From the NCBI GenBank assembly GCA_900491605.1, contig UESW01004374.1, forward strand, positions 255,989 through 319,988: a DNA stretch of 64,000 nucleotides. Direction: 5' to 3'. Below are positions 1-15,200 of this stretch, one piece after another. The stretch comes from Calamus simplicifolius (lineage: Eukaryota; Streptophyta; Magnoliopsida; Arecales; Arecaceae). The notes below the pieces were generated by a model. It was not told the origin of the DNA and did not search any database. It saw nothing but the letters and a program-made list of their open reading frames with translations. The stretch's first letter is position 1. Each line of letters starts with the position of its first letter. The translations under genes were made by a program, and so were the position numbers.

Positions 1-1869
1 CATATAAATATGGAGAATGCTTGACCATACTCGAGGGAATTTATACTCAAATTTGATCAGGTTAACATTAGGATAAGAGTATTTGAGCTATTCGATATGA
101 TCCATTACTTTCAAAATATTTTAACACTAAAAATTATGTGATTTCTATACGTCAAATGATATGAGCTTCGAACCAATAGGTGATTCTCATTTATCTCCCA
201 TTTAGAGTAAAATACAACTTAATAAAGAAGGTGATGGTGGACCCGATAGTAAGAGATTTGAGGATTCTAATTAATGATTTAATTATATAATGTTTAGTTC
301 AAGATAATAACAGGTTTAATTATAGAATGTTTAGTTTAAAACTAACACACGAGGCTTCAAAGCGATTCAAGGCATCAAAACTAGTACTGGAGCAAGTGTT
401 ATTGATAAAGGCCAGTTAGGTCTAAGAGAGAGAGGTGTGGTCAAAAATACCCATAAGAAGTCTAATTAAGAAGAAGGCAACAATCAATTTAGTAGAGGTA
501 ATCGATGAAATGTATAGCTTTAGGAGGGCAATAGAGCAATACTTAAGCCCTTAAATTTTAAATTGCCTGGATCATCTTGTGATAATGACAATGACGACAA
601 TTATTTTACTAAAAACATGAAATTTCACCCACACTACCCAGGGCCAAGATCGTGGAGTCAAATTTAGATCTTAACATCAAGTTGAGGAGGTATAGCTTAT
701 TATAGGACAAGGGCTAGAATTGTTATAAGATGTGACCGTAGGCTATAAATATCTTTAATCCTTTAGAAGTTAGGGATAACTGAGGAATACTTGAAATTTA
801 CACATGTATGAACCAAGAAGTTTATAGGAGGAGGTTGGAGTTCGAGTAAGTCAAGTCGTCATCATCATCAACCAAATCAGGACCTTTCGGTGCATCAAAT
901 AGTTATAGTGTATATTATAACCCTTCGATTTATGATGATATAACCCTTAGATAGATCCTCTTTAGGACAACTACTAAGAGTGCTAATAGTAGTTGTCTAC
1001 CATTAGCTAACTCAAATAACTGTTTCTCAATAATTGAAGGGAACAATTGCCCCAAAAAGGGCCTTAATTATCTTATTCTAAAGATCTAGCATCCCACCTT
1101 CATATGTATCCTTCTAAGGTCATGATATGTTACTTCACATCATTACCCAAAGCAAGGATGGACAATATTTTATCTGACACACTATCAAGATCATCTCAAG
1201 CAATAACAAAATAGTATGAGCAACATCAGTAAGCCCAGTACCTAGGCCAATATCCTATTCAACAAGCTAATTATGATAAGATCCAAATAGATGAGCATCA
1301 TACACGTTCCACATGAAATTTTATTTTAAACTGATGAATCTACTTTGTGCAATGTTGAAATACAATTGACTAGGCAGCATTTAAATAATTCTATTTTCAT
1401 GTACAAGCAACTAAGCTCTATATGGTAAAAATTGGCACTTCTATATCGAACTGCATGACTTTTATCTTGTGCAGGTTTCGTTCAGTATCAATTAACCTCT
1501 CATTACTTGGTAATTAAGGAAATATTTTAGTAGCCTATAGCAGCATAATATATTAACCGAGACATCTGACTTGGAGGAACGGGACAAGGGGCATCACTCT
1601 GATGCTCTGATTCATTTAAAACTTTGTGTAAGACATTAATATTACACAAAATGACAGCACTCTAAGTCTCACCAAGTCATCATATACTCTATGATTAGTG
1701 AACGCAGCTGGGTTCACAAGATTAATGCCAATTACCAACTGAACAGGAACGCTAGCTATCTTGGCCCCACGCGATCCCAGGGACAGCCTTCAAGACGGTT
1801 TACAGATGCTCACATAAGAATCCCCACTCATCATCCCAGGGAAAAAAGGTAATTGCCTTCCATCCAACC
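1..1869. other. 3' flank of TERT, no gene recognised
   Basis: No convincing reading frame, RNA gene or structured repeat was found in this AT-rich stretch downstream of the TERT stop codon (TERT reads on the minus strand, so this is its 3' side). Any TERT 3' untranslated region and poly(A) site should lie in roughly the last few hundred bases before 1869, but I cannot place them. Parts could be very old transposon debris; nothing in the sequence proves it. Confidence 0.5.
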
Positions 1870-2143
1870 CTAGAACTTCACTTTCCAAAAAGCTGACGAA
1901 TGGGAATCATCAACAGCATATCTCAAATGATATGAAGCAGCATACATCTTTCCATATGCAGCAATCCTGGTCCTCAATAGTGATAACAGCTCCTTGTGCC
2001 GGGACTGCTTCTTCTTGAGCACCCGAATATATGCAGACAATCCGAGCCATATGGCCTCTGCTTTCTTTAGTCGAAGAACAGGATGGATGTTGAAGCGGAT
2101 CTTCATGTCATACATCCGCTTCTTGATGAACTTGTACATATAG
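1870..2143 (-). CDS. TERT: TERT exon 12 (C-terminus and stop)
   Basis: The last exon, 274 nt, after acceptor tcatcag|CTATATG. It encodes YMYKFIKKRMYDMKIRFNIH, then PVLRLKKAEAIWLGLSAYIR and VLKKKQSRHKELL, and ends DDSHSSAFWKVKF followed by TAG at 1870-1872. This is the standard C-terminus of plant TERT (rice ends SHSSSFWKFKF). No frame break. Confidence 0.95.
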
Positions 2144-5100
2144 CTGATGAATAGATAGGCACCCAGATGATTAGCTAAATGAAAGTAGGTTGAAATACAA
2201 AAAAAAAAAAAAAAGTGGCAAATAAAGAAATAAATAGTCTGAACATTCACTTTTATGGTACCATCAGAACTACAAAACATAACTAGCGTTCAGCATATGG
2301 TATACCCATGTTTATTATGTGCCTCATGATAAACCCACTCCTTTCTTAGTTAGCATTGCATAAGATGGGTTGAGAAAATGAGGCGTCTTCATTGAAGGAA
2401 CTGAGATGTACAGTACTTCTGAATAAGTTTGGGAAATCTATATTCAAAGAGAGGAACTTGGAGACCCACCACTGTAAGTTTGCGTTATAACCAGTACCGA
2501 TGGTATGATGGAAGAGACAGCAGATAGAAATTCTAATGAAAAATTTGAACATACAGTAGTTCAAAAGCAAGAATTAATGCACAAGTTCTCATAAAGCCTT
2601 TCTCTCTTTCTCTCACATGCACGCACAATAGAATTTTGTTTACAAGTTGGCAAAATTGTTTTACATCAAAACACCCATGTACAGTCAAAAGAATAACAAA
2701 TTCATATGATAGTTTCACACCAGAAAATCTTCTTAAGAAATTACATGAAAACCATGCTGAATTAAAGTGGAATAAATGGAGAAAGAACCATATGAAAATA
2801 AATATCAAGAAACCGTGCAATTATTCTGGTAATCAAAACCATAACTGTTTTTTCTTTCAATTCATTTAGCAATAGATACAGCCAATAATTGTTAGCTCAG
2901 TTGGTTGACCTCCCTCTCTTAAAGGCTTGCCCTTATGAGAGCGGTCCACCCCGGAGGTGACATGTTAACACCACGTTGGTGGAGGCAAAAAACCAAATAA
3001 AGAAGGATAGGAAGCATATAACAAGTAAGATTGCATCATATTAACATGTAAGATTCCTCTTCACAATTATTATCATAAATCACATAACATCATAGTTATC
3101 ATATTAACTTGGAATAGTGATAAACACAAGTTGAAGAATCCCCTCCACCACTGAGCATCATGTCAGCTCAAGCAATTGTTTTACCCCCCATGAGTTGTGC
3201 AACTTCCAGTGTAAGAAACTCAGGAGGTGTCCGCAAGTTAAAGATGTAGGTAATTATGCAGGTCTCCATCCATGCATTGACTACAAATTCTGATAGAAAT
3301 ATCTAGTACAGTTCAGATCATCTCCAGTTCAGCACTGAACCAGAGGGGCCCAGTCTTGTAATCACAGCCATCCATGTGCCACATGACAGCCATGGCTGCA
3401 TGGACCCTGTATTAGACATGGGATGGTTCACCGAATGCACCATGTGAGCCCATGCAATTGGCTGTCCTAGAATACACAGATGGCTCCAACAACATGAATG
3501 GACCTCTCCAGTTCATCCACAAACTGGAGAGAATCCTGATTCTCGATGGTGACCTCAACCTCCAATTCTTCCACAATAGTCAGCATTAAACATGTCAAAC
3601 AGCAGGTCCTATGGAAAAAAATTAAATTGCAGATATGGAGATTGTGGAGATTGCTGAGATTTTTTTCAAGGTGTCTTTCAAGTCATGTTGATAATTTCTT
3701 ATAATGGAACTAATGAGATTAAATTGCTAGAGGTCGTGATGGTATCTATACCAGAAAGACCATTCAATCATCTTGAGAAGGCAACTTGCACTAGGATTGA
3801 TTGTCTCTGAAATGTTACAAACATAGCAGTGGAACTTCATTGCACCAAGTAAGAAGGCCTGATAAGCGTTCAATCTGACAATGGCAGGAGAATTGATATT
3901 GGAGTCATAAAGTATAGGATGACACTTTATCCGCACATGATCGCACAACTTGGCTTTCAGCTGACACATTGGTCTACCATGTGCATTAACTGTAATAGTG
4001 GAGTTTATAGTAGCATTGCAATACCTATAATACAATTTTCAAGTTTGGTTAGTACTTAATCTGGCAAATGAAACACAAGAAATGTTTGAGACAAAATTGC
4101 ATAAGGTCTAGTTGGCAGGTTAACAAAATAGCATATATGACAAAGATTTACCTTGTGTAATCTACTTGAATTTCCAGAGTGCGACAGTTGAGAAGCAAGC
4201 CACTCCATGGAAGAAATGATATACCATCTTCACCTGTATATACCCTGTTTACCAGATGCCTGTTTTGTTCCACCTCAAAATTCAGCCCAAATTTCTTATC
4301 ATTCATGCAACAGTTGTAATCTCTAAAACCCCTTCTCAACCTGTTGAAGAAATGGCTTGCCTGCTTCTTCGAGGTGGATATAAAAAGAATGTCATCAATG
4401 AATCTCAACAACAGATTGTCAGGCAAAGATGAGTTCTCACTGTTTGTTCCAGTGACACAAATATTTGTTGCATGATTGTTATGGCACCAATGCGTCTTAT
4501 CAATAACCACAACACTTTCTTTGTCCAAGTCAATAGCACTACATTGCCCTATAAATGTTGCATCATCTTTGACAGGTTTTATGCCATGAAATAAATTTTC
4601 ATCAACCATAAAGTTAGCATTCAACAGCCTGTGCGCCTTTTCAAGATAGGGAAAAATCACATTCCTTTCCATGTGACCATAGTAAAATGAGCAAAGAAGG
4701 GAAGATAACAAACTTCCCTGAGATATGCCACTCTTTTGTAAATAAAATTCTGACCAACTTGCAACACATTGTGCTTCAAATGTTCCCTGAGAAGATCAAA
4801 AAGATCTTTTTTCTTGATCCTTTTATATGTCCCCTAAAATTATCCAGAACAAGATATCTCAGATGTACTGAACTGCTTTGTTAATAAAGAAAACGAGTAA
4901 TCAAGATGAGGCAAGACTTGTTATCAGTTGCACAAAGGTATTTCCAATAAGAGATAACCATAAATATATACAGTACGGCCAAGTATAGTTTGATTTTGGA
5001 ACATCCCAAACAAATATATGGTATATCAGGTGAATTTATAGACCTTTGGAAAATTGATATTGATAAGACAAATAATAACAATCAGCCAAAGCAAAGTCCA

Positions 5101-8100
5101 GTAGAAGATAGGTGGGCATGCATGAGCATTTTGTTATACCTGTATCTTTATTTTTCTGACAGGTGAATGATTCCAGTATAACTGATCAATCATATAGATA
5201 TTACTCAATATTCATGATTGATATAAAATGTATTAGAGAAAATTATTGAAATGATCATATAAGACAATGCTGAAGATTATCTTTTAATGAGTTTGGACAA
5301 TAAAGGATACCTGCCGTAAAATCTGAATTTGAGTTTATTTTGACACAATTTTCTTGACAGTACCATCAGATCAAATCAAAAGACATATATAAAATTACAT
5401 AGCTCAGAAATAAAAAAAATACCTGATCGATTAAAATACTGTAGGATGAAGGTAACTGAATGGAAAGCTCAGATTTTGAGCAACCATTTTCGTTGGTACT
5501 AAAATCATCGGATATTTGGTCATAAAGGGTCCATAAGGACTTCCTCCTGCATACAACTCGTGCATGTTTTCTCAGTATGTATTCATCATTTTTATAACAT
5601 CTCTCATTATATGAATTAACATATCCAGATCAATGGAGTCAAATGCCTTTAGTACATCAGCAACAACAATGAATACCCCAGGCATCCGTGTTGATCTATT
5701 TTTCACTTTACAAAGAAATTGATGTACTTTTTGATAGACATCATTGTAATCAAACACAGAAGATCCTATTAACTGTGGATGCTCAACCTTTATCATTTTC
5801 AGGATCACATGTAGTTCTCGTAGAGCAGAATTCACAGATTTGTAATGAATGGGCTTACTCTTTCTAATGCTCATCTGCTTGTGATGCATTCCTGCTTTTC
5901 CCTCCATTGTAGCATGACAGTATTTTAATGGAAATCCATGAATAGGAAATCTTACCTTAGATGGTGCTCTAAGGTTTGCTAAAGGCCGGACACTTATCTC
6001 TTTTGGAAGATATCTAACCTTTGAAAAACCAAAAGATCTTCTCCTCATTATATGTTCAAAGGTTGCAAGATCAAGTAGGGTGTAGTTCTGTTCATTCAAG
6101 CCAGCAGTCGATCTTTCAGCTAATACTCTCCACACTGCCTTTGGATAATAAAATACATCATTCTTTCTGGATTCCCTTTCTGTGACATAAAAGTTGGCGG
6201 CGATTATCGGTACCACCATATAAGAAAAGAACCAATAAATCCAACGAAGGAATAAATTGTTCTGAAGCATTATTATTTCACCAGGCTTTCTGATCTCTCT
6301 CCTCAGGCTTTCATTATTACCAAATCTGAATTCATTCTTACTATTGCAAAAGCAGACAGAGAATCTAACTTTTGATAGAAGTGGGTGGCATGAAGTTTTC
6401 AGACCATGAATGCATTGTTTGAGCTGAAAGTTTTCAAATCTACGCAATCCAATGAACTTTGAAATATTTTTCCGTAAGGATCTCCAAGTAGAAGAATTTC
6501 CAATCAGAGATGGAGGAACTATGCTCCTCACAACAGCCCAGACAAAGGAAACCACTTCCTGGTGTCTGCAATAAGATTCAATTGGATCAAACTCAGAATC
6601 AAAAACTTCCAGCAAATTTTCAGGAGGTCCATCTCTGCCCAGAACTTTCATGATGCATGTCATGTGATGAGCATTGCAACCCAGGGTGCATTTCCTTGAA
6701 CATCTTCAGTGATGAAAATATTCCTTTTCTCACCTGCTTATGAAAGTTCGAACAGAAATTTCACAAATATTTAAATAATGAACTTTTCTGTTAGCGGCCA
6801 GCCAGAAATTGTAAATTACAAGAAGCTAAGAAACAAGCATGAAGGCAATAGAACAGCGCATTATATAGCTCAATCAGTTAAATTATAAACAAGGCCAGTC
6901 AACTTTTTTCCATCATTAATCAAGTTCCAATCAGAAGAAGATGAGGAAAGATGATTATAAGCTAGTAATACTCTTAATGTTTTAGAAGTTCACAGGAAGC
7001 AGAGTGGTGGCCTTGGGAAACCTGATGCCTGGGTTTTACCGAGCACCCGAAGATCAAGGCAATCCAAAAACAACAAATGCATAAAATTATATTTAAAAGG
7101 GGAAATTCAAGAACATAGATATAATGAAAAATGGAGCATAGCAAATAACATGGGTTACTGAAATACCAACTTGGCAACAATAAACGATTCATAAATTGAC
7201 CTGACCTCCATACTCAAACATGACACAAAACACGGGCATTCACACCAAGGCAGCTGCTAGACAGACCTGTTTAGGAGGCCGAGACCACAATTTTCTGAAC
7301 ATTGTTAATATTTTGATAAGGTACTGCAAATGAAAATGAGAGGGAAAAATCTTTTAAAAACCCACAACTGCTAGTGCAAACTGATACGTCAACAAGGGAA
7401 AAATGGATGAAAGAAAAAAGTTGAACTAGATCTGAAGAATAAATTGGTACAAAAAAGCCACGACACATTCTCCATCTCCCTTTGAGATGAGACATTTTGT
7501 TTTAGTGCCTAGCATACCAAAACAATGGCACAGATGAGAACAACCCGTCTACTGGATCTAGGAGACATGCAACCTATACTCCCTGACTCACTATTGTTTT
7601 TGTAAACAATGTCAGGTACACCAAAAGGAGAAGGATCCCTGCGTACCACTTCATTACTTCCATGATTTTTCGTTGGCCTTCTACACTTTTTGACTCATTG
7701 TTACAATTCACAAACCACTCTTTGGATAGGTTATTCTGCCATAATTTCTGAGCTTAAACCTTATGATATCAGCAGAAAAAGACAAAGGGGTGAAAGGAAT
7801 AAAGCCAAAGCCAAAACATCATGACAAAGTAGGGTTATACAACCATGCATTAAGAGCCTTACACCTCTGAAGGTTATTTCTTTAAAAAAAAATCCAAACA
7901 GAAACATTGAAAGTCAAGGAAATGAACTGGCTTTATTCATGAAAGCAACATCAGTTATCATGGTCCCTATATTTATCGTGTGCCACCCCTTTGTTTACCA
8001 TATACCATAAAGTCAACTTTCTACAGCCGTTTTCTAACAATCATCTGACATGAATGCATGCACAAGGTTAAAAAAGGAAAAAGAATGCACAACCACCTAC

Positions 8101-9178
8101 TATGTGATGAAAAAGCAAGAAACCTAACCTAGGTCTTAAATGGTTTGCTCTTAATTTCTACTCCACTGGTGCTACTAACCAAAACTGAAACTGAAACCAA
8201 AACCAAAACCAAAACCATAAAGCCTTGTCTCAACTACTTAGGAGGCTAGCTTTGTGAAACCATTCGTTCTTATCATCATTAGAGGAAGATTATAATGTTA
8301 TTGATATCTCTTCTAAATTCTTTAATTCTTGTAAGCTCTTTCTCAAATCTCAACCACTCACCACAATTCACGCACCTCTCGAAAATTGCAACTTCCTAAT
8401 GTCTTTGTTCAGATATAATTGCACCAGCCAACAATACTCCATCACCTTGTCCTCCGCTGCTGCCACTGATATGTTTCTTGATTTCCTTTTTTCTATCTTT
8501 GTTTGACCATATACCAATTTCAACACTCATTTCTACCACCTTCATCTTTGCAAGCATTATATTTTTCCTATGAATTTTCCCTTATCAAGATTTAATTTGG
8601 TTGCATGACAACCTAGGAACACAACCACAATGTAGATGTTGATTAGGCATTTATTTTACAAGACCCTAAGTTATAAAAATGTAATCCTGCGATTGATTTT
8701 TGTATAAAAGAAATATTCATATGGTTAATTCAATTACCTCACTGACCTCTAGTTGGTTTTCTCCTTTTACTCCTTTCACTTACTTTCTTCTACGTTGTAA
8801 ACCACAATCCTGTGACCCCATATCTTGGGCTACATCATCTGTTAGTGATAGAAGAGAGATACAGTTTGAGTAGCGGTGGTGCTCCTTATTCAAGCCTTCT
8901 TGCACTTAAGTTTTCTCATCCTTCTTTGGTATTAAGTCGACCAAAGGTCCTAAGGCATTATTTCCATCAAATCTATAGAAGTTCCTTCTTTTAGAAACAG
9001 TCTCTGTTTCCATCTAATCTATAGAAGTTCTTTCTTTCATGATGTTCTTGTCTTTCTTTCCACAACCTTACCATCCTCCCTGACTGACCAGGGATTGATT
9101 TGTGGGCTAGCTAGTTTTCAAGGGTTCTTAGAGATAAGGCTTTTCAGTCCTTCAATTCCTGCATTTTTACATAAATAG

Positions 9179-9215
<37 letters not shown>

Positions 9216-12200
9216 CCGCTCCATCTTTCTAAATTAAAATACAATTACTAGAAATAAAATGTGTTTAAAGCATAAGAGTTGGCTAAAACATATTCTCAAG
9301 ACAAGTGAAAAAGTGTTTGAAGAAAATCACCACCAGCAAGCTTAAATAATCAAGATACTTGGAATAATGACAACAAGAAGCAATATCAGAAGTGATTTAT
9401 TTGTATATGATGCTCATGTAATTTTAGAATGTGGTATCTAGAAATTACTCAATAAATCTGCAAACCTTAGATGCCGATCTGTTCTCATCCTTATTGGGGT
9501 GCCTGAAAGTTGTAATGGGGCAATGTTTTAGCAGCAACTTCTTATGCTGGCACTTCCGGGCATTTCTTATAAGAGCTTTAAGCGAGCTTAAAAGGGAATG
9601 ATACCTGGTCAACCAACACCATTAACTAAAAAATAGGTATATGAAAAAGAAGATGATGATGATGACAAAGACAATGATGATGACAACAGCGATAAGATGA
9701 TGATGAGAAGTTTAAGAGAGACAAACTCCAGATGCTAAAACATAAGTAAGCAACTAAGAATGGCATGCGATAGTTGAGACTGAATTTCAAGAGTCTTTTT
9801 AAACCAAGGTTTGGAAACTTGAGGGATGGGGTCATTTTGGTTTTTCCATAGAATGAGTCACACCACTGTCCTGCCCAATTCTGACACTTGGGATAGAAGA
9901 TATCCCAAGATGCACTGAGTGGAATGTGGCAATAGTAACGGCATGATTTCAAGCCATGATTCAAGTCTCAGCAAACTGAAGTCATCTCGGCCATCTCATA
10001 CTGTCACAAAGAGATTCTGAAACTAGTCTTGACCATCTCATCCTGTCTTATCTCGGCTATAATACTTTGATACTATAATTTTAAATAGATATAATTTATC
10101 ATTAAAACATAACTTTTGAAATTCAAATATATTTAAAAATCAAAAAATACTAAAGCGTTACAAATAATTTTTTTTAAGAAAAAAGCATCCCAAGTACTAC
10201 TATGCCTGACCTGGTCAATGGTTGGGTTGGACAAGACATGTAGTGTCTTATTCTGTAGAAAAACCAAGATGCTTCTGGCCCACAAAATTTAGAACCTTAA
10301 TTTCAGGTCCTCATGGGACATCCTATGGGACGTTTGGACATATCGTCCCAATTGTCTAGACAAAACTGTCCTGCCATTGTCTTAACATTCTAATCCATAT
10401 GTCTCGGAACACCTCGTCCCCTAATTGCCAGGATAAGGTAGGATGGCAGCACATCTCATTCCATAGAAAAATCGAGACAACTCTTTATCTCACAAAATTT
10501 AAAATTTTAGATAGCGAGATGGTCCTGTCCCGACACTTCGGATAGCAGCCCATTCCGATGTTCCACAAAACATCCCATCAGGATTTAAAATCATGACTTG
10601 AACAACGGTTAGCCAATGGTGTCAGATATGAAGCTGACGGTGCAAGTAGTTGAAATTTGTCTAACATGTGGAGAAAGATAGGCAGCATCCAAAGATGCAT
10701 GCAAACAGCAATCCAGAAGATGTACCAACAATACCATCTTAGACAACCAACTAAAACTATCATTAAGTTCTTCATACAGTGCTTCAAATGCAGCATTAAA
10801 AGTAAGTGAGGCTGCCAACTATATAGTCGATTCCTATAAAATATATTAGTCCCAAAGGTGTTGAAATAAACAATATTAAAGGATGGACTAATTAATTGTT
10901 TCCTTGACGTTCTTCATGGAATTCAATATAAAATGTTTCTGTATTCAGCAAATGAGAGTTGTAAAAATTTTGGGCTTTGAAAACCTAGTTCATTCTTCTA
11001 TATTTTGTTCTCTTGGCAGAAGAAACTTCACAATGTACCCGTATTTTTTATGTCATAAGAATTGAGGTTGGAGTGATAGGATATGATTTATTTGTAATCC
11101 TAAACTTTCAATTTATTTTTAGGATGATTCAGGGAGTTGTACAGAAAAATGAAGAAATATTTATTTGCTAATTATTGCTCAAATAATACTGCACATAAGT
11201 TGCGGCTTTATAACTCAATAAGGCTTTTTTTAATTTTATTTTTAGGTATCCTATTGAGAATGTCTTTTTTATTAGGGAAATAGGAAGAGTATAAAGCTTG
11301 CTGTATTCTAATAAATTTATGAAGCAAAAATATTTTAAGTTTTGGAAAACTTTAGAAATATTGCAAGAATTTATTTTTATTTACTTTAGAATAATAAATT
11401 ACATAATGATTATTACACCCTCCACTGCAATTTGGAATGTTGAGGCTCCATTTGGCATTGCTTTTCAAGGGTCAAAAGCACTTTTGGCAGGGCCCACCCA
11501 AACTGCTTTTAGGTAAATTTGACATCTTTGGTAAAAATTTGAAATAACTTTATGGCTCCTCCAAAAGCAAAAAAAAAAAAAAAAAAGCCTACAAGGAAAA
11601 AGAGCTTTTGGGCAAAAGCTCTACTTGAGACCCATCAAAATGTTGTTTTCAATTGACTTGGAGGTTACAAGTTCAAAACACACAGTCACATTTAATATTA
11701 TAATATGATAATATGATAACTATAATAATATCATAATATCATATATAATATAATATAACTTATTTTATTATAGCGTAATGTTAATATATTGTTATCTTAT
11801 AATATTATTATAATATAATGATGTTTCAAAAATTATTATATTTTTATAAGATATATAAAAATTATTTTATATTATATTATTTAGGCACATATCAAAGTAA
11901 ATTATTTATAAATTAGGATATTGAAAGTAAGTAGTTCGATTACCAAATAGATAGCACTTCAAAAATGTAGTTACTATATAGTAAATAGCTTTTTTATTGA
12001 AAGCTCTACTGTCCAAAGTTCTATAAGCAAAATCTTCACTGCCTATAATGACAGACAAGGGTCTAATTGTTCTAAAGGGCATATAATTAAATCTATAATT
12101 TATTGTTGTAGATAAAACAAAATCAGCCCTAGCAATATGAAACCAAAGGGAATAACCCTGCCTTCTCTTTTGCACTCCAATCATTTTATTCTTCCATCCC

Positions 12201-15200
12201 TTGGTTTTCTGCCTCCATTGCCTCCTCTCTCTCTCTCTCATGAAATTCTATTACCAAGTTCATTCTTGTGATATAATATTGAGCAAGTAATGATTTGTGC
12301 GGAAGTAAATGTAGCAGTCTATAGATGTGAGGCGAACAGGGATGGAGGTCCTGAACAACTTTAAAATCACTTACCTTCGGTCAAATAGAATATGACTCAA
12401 TAATTTGGAAGGACTAAGGAAGAAGATGAAGACTAGATTGCATGCAAGTCATGGTTTCAGATGTGTTCAATGTAATTCCAAATGTGATGGGCCAGTATGC
12501 ATCAAACATAATGACTGAAGACTGGGTCAACGAAAATGAGTTGGTTGAAGATTTGTTATATGAAGACCACATAATTGATGCCCTAAAGCAAAAAGAAAAA
12601 GAAAAAGAAAAAGGGCATTTGGAAATCCATTTGATGAAGAACCAATATGTAACAATCTGGTGGAAGAAAGTCCTGAGATTGAACATATGCCAAATGATTT
12701 CTCTTACTTCGCAGAAATTATCATTAGTTTATTTAAAGTTACAATTGAACAAACAAATGATGATTAAATGAGGAAAACACTATCTACTGAAGTGATATGC
12801 AAAATTATCAATTTTTTTCCTTAGTACAGACCATCTAGAATGCTCTCAAATTTTGATCCAGGTATTTTACCTTGCATCAAAGGAATCAGCTTGCAATATT
12901 ATAGCAGATGGTTGTAGTCTAAGAAGCATGGACATAGAGATGTGACACAAGTATGACACAATACAGGTATATCAGTATTGCAAATCTTGAGAAAGTATAA
13001 TAAGAGATAGGTAGGATTCAACGAAAAAAAATGTGTTTTATCATTGTATATGCTTATATATGCTATGCAAATCAAATATGTATATGAAAGCACTCACAAA
13101 GCATAGTATGCTATCATCACTCAAATCTATAAACCAATCCATACTTCACATTTTAATATTGCATTGTCATTCTAAAACTGGCAATTTCACCATTCAATGG
13201 GCAATGGGAAAAAGAGAATGTCCTTACGTCATTTTTGGAGGTATCAGAAGTATCACAAATGCTGCTGGATATATTTAAAATGCCTTATTTATGTTGAAAA
13301 CTAAGATATCAATATCTGATTCATGTCTAATATGGACGTGGCATTTGATCTGAAGTATCCATGCTTTCTAGACCGTATGCAAGAGGATAATGGCATGATT
13401 AATAATAGCAAAGATTAGACTGAGGCTAAAGTTGTTATAATACATTGACTCAAGGTTTGAAACCCTATGGGACAAGGGTATCTTAGACTCTTCATAGAAA
13501 GGAATACCCCATTGCCTTGCCTCATCCCAATGGCTATCCTCATAGAGCGTCCCAATAGGTAGCCCCATCTCTATCTCCTTCTTTCCTTTATTTCTTTCTT
13601 TGTTTCTTTTGTTCTTTTTTTTTTCTTTGTTTATTTATTTATTTATTTATTTTGTTCTTTTTTTTTCTTCTTTCTTTCTTTCTTTCACTTTTCTTCTTTT
13701 TTATTTTCCCTTCCTTCTTTTCTTCCCTTCTTTCTTTCTTTCTCTTTTCCCTTCATTCCTTACTTTCTTTTTTTTCTCATTTTCTTCTTCTTTCCTTCCT
13801 TTCTTTTTCCCTTTCCTTCTACCCTTCTTTCCTCTTTCTTCTTTCCTTGCATGGAAGGGTTTCAAAGTCCCACCCCATCCTAATCCCATTTTTCCATGGG
13901 AATGAGACAGAATAGCTAGGATGCCCCCTATCCCATTAAGTGTTAAAACCTTGCATTGACAAATAAAAGGTAATTTGAGCATTGGTTTCATGACAAGGAT
14001 TATTAAAGACAACAATCACAAGCAACTTGTGTAAATAAGACACATAAAGGACTGAAGTTTCAATAAAATCCAAAGGCTTAAATGAAGCAATTGCAGTGGA
14101 GAAGATGAGTGCATGACATGGAGGAAAGGGAAAAGAGAACAACTAGTAATTATACAGCCATACTATCAGTCTTTAGCTGTTTGAGACTAACATGGTGATG
14201 TTGCAATAGATGAACAAAGAACATAAGTAAACACATTCCTGAGTCTAAGAGATTAAAACTAATGGATCATCAATATTCAATGACGAGCAAACAAGAACTG
14301 TTATAGATGACTGGTAATAGCATGGAATATTCAATTAAAAAGCACAAATTATAGTAACTTACTAAAGGAAATTTATCTCACAGGTTGTGATACTTACAAG
14401 CACTTCGATTTGATGTCACAGAAGCCATTGCAACTAAGACATGTCAACAACTTTAAATGTTCATTATGAAACCCAAAAATAAGATTCATAAGAGAAATTG
14501 CACCAGAGTTGTTTGGCTTCAACCTGTTTAGGATATCTGAAGATCATGAAAGGTATATCAAGTAAAAATCGCTCAAATCAAAGTCCAGTATTTCCACAGG
14601 ATCATAAAGCAATTGGGTAATCAACCAAAAAAAAAAGGGGTGACAACCACCTGGAGATGCTTAGTGGCTACTAAAGATAGCCCTATGAGGACACAGTTTC
14701 AATAGGGTTGATGCAAGGAAAGAATCTTATATGAAGGCAAGGAAACTCAAATACACTTAAAAGTAGAGGCCTACACTTAGAGGAGGCCAATTAAGATCCA
14801 TGTACCCATTTCAAATGGATGGCACAAGGCTTTCTCCACATTTATGTTCACATGACAAGTCTTCTTTCATCTTTCTTTACTGGTCATTGACATTTCACCA
14901 CATACACACGAATTTGTTGATAAGAGTGATGCAACTTGGGCTGGGTTCAACCCGAACCCAATTAGCCCATTGCATTCAGCAAGACAGGTTAGGCAGAGGT
15001 TCAGAGAACTGGGGTAGGGTACTCAGGCTTCTGTTCAGAAATCCAAACCAAACCCCATGTTGGGTTAGGTGATTGTTGAGCTTAAACTTCACTAGAACTC
15101 AAACCTCACTCCACTGAAACCAAAACAACTCAGTCCAACCCAAAAAATAAACAGATTTATTGAATTATTGATGCTTCACAAAATATCCATATGCTCCATT

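Larger units (their letters stand above)
9605..14397 (-). other. TERT intron 7
   Basis: A 4.8-kb intron. It carries a dispersed repeat near 9960-10200, an AT-rich tract at 11690-11900, a short CT run near 12227-12240, and a repeat with a long pyrimidine core at 13441-13960. The purine-rich GAAAAA repeats at 12590-12615 lie in a chance open frame. No gene recognised. Confidence 0.7.

Noticed and set aside
2885..2960. A functional tRNA gene
   Set aside because: Only the A box fits; there is no acceptor stem pairing or proper TPsiC arm.
4834..4890. Frame SVHLRYLVLDNFRGHIK just upstream of TERT exon 10, taken at first as coding with another frameshift
   Set aside because: An acceptor aattttag|GGG at 4833 gives DQ|GTYKRI in frame and matches rice TERT without any indel, so this stretch is intron.
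10578..10818. Overlapping minus-strand open frames of about 70 codons, considered as a missing TERT exon
   Set aside because: The true exon 7 and exon 8 were found at 14398-14536 and 9466-9604 with matching phases. These frames have no TERT block.
13600..14015. Long open frames on both strands (Phe/Leu/Ser-rich one way, Lys/Glu/Arg-rich the other)
   Set aside because: They arise from the near-pure pyrimidine tract and have no domain or codon bias of a gene.
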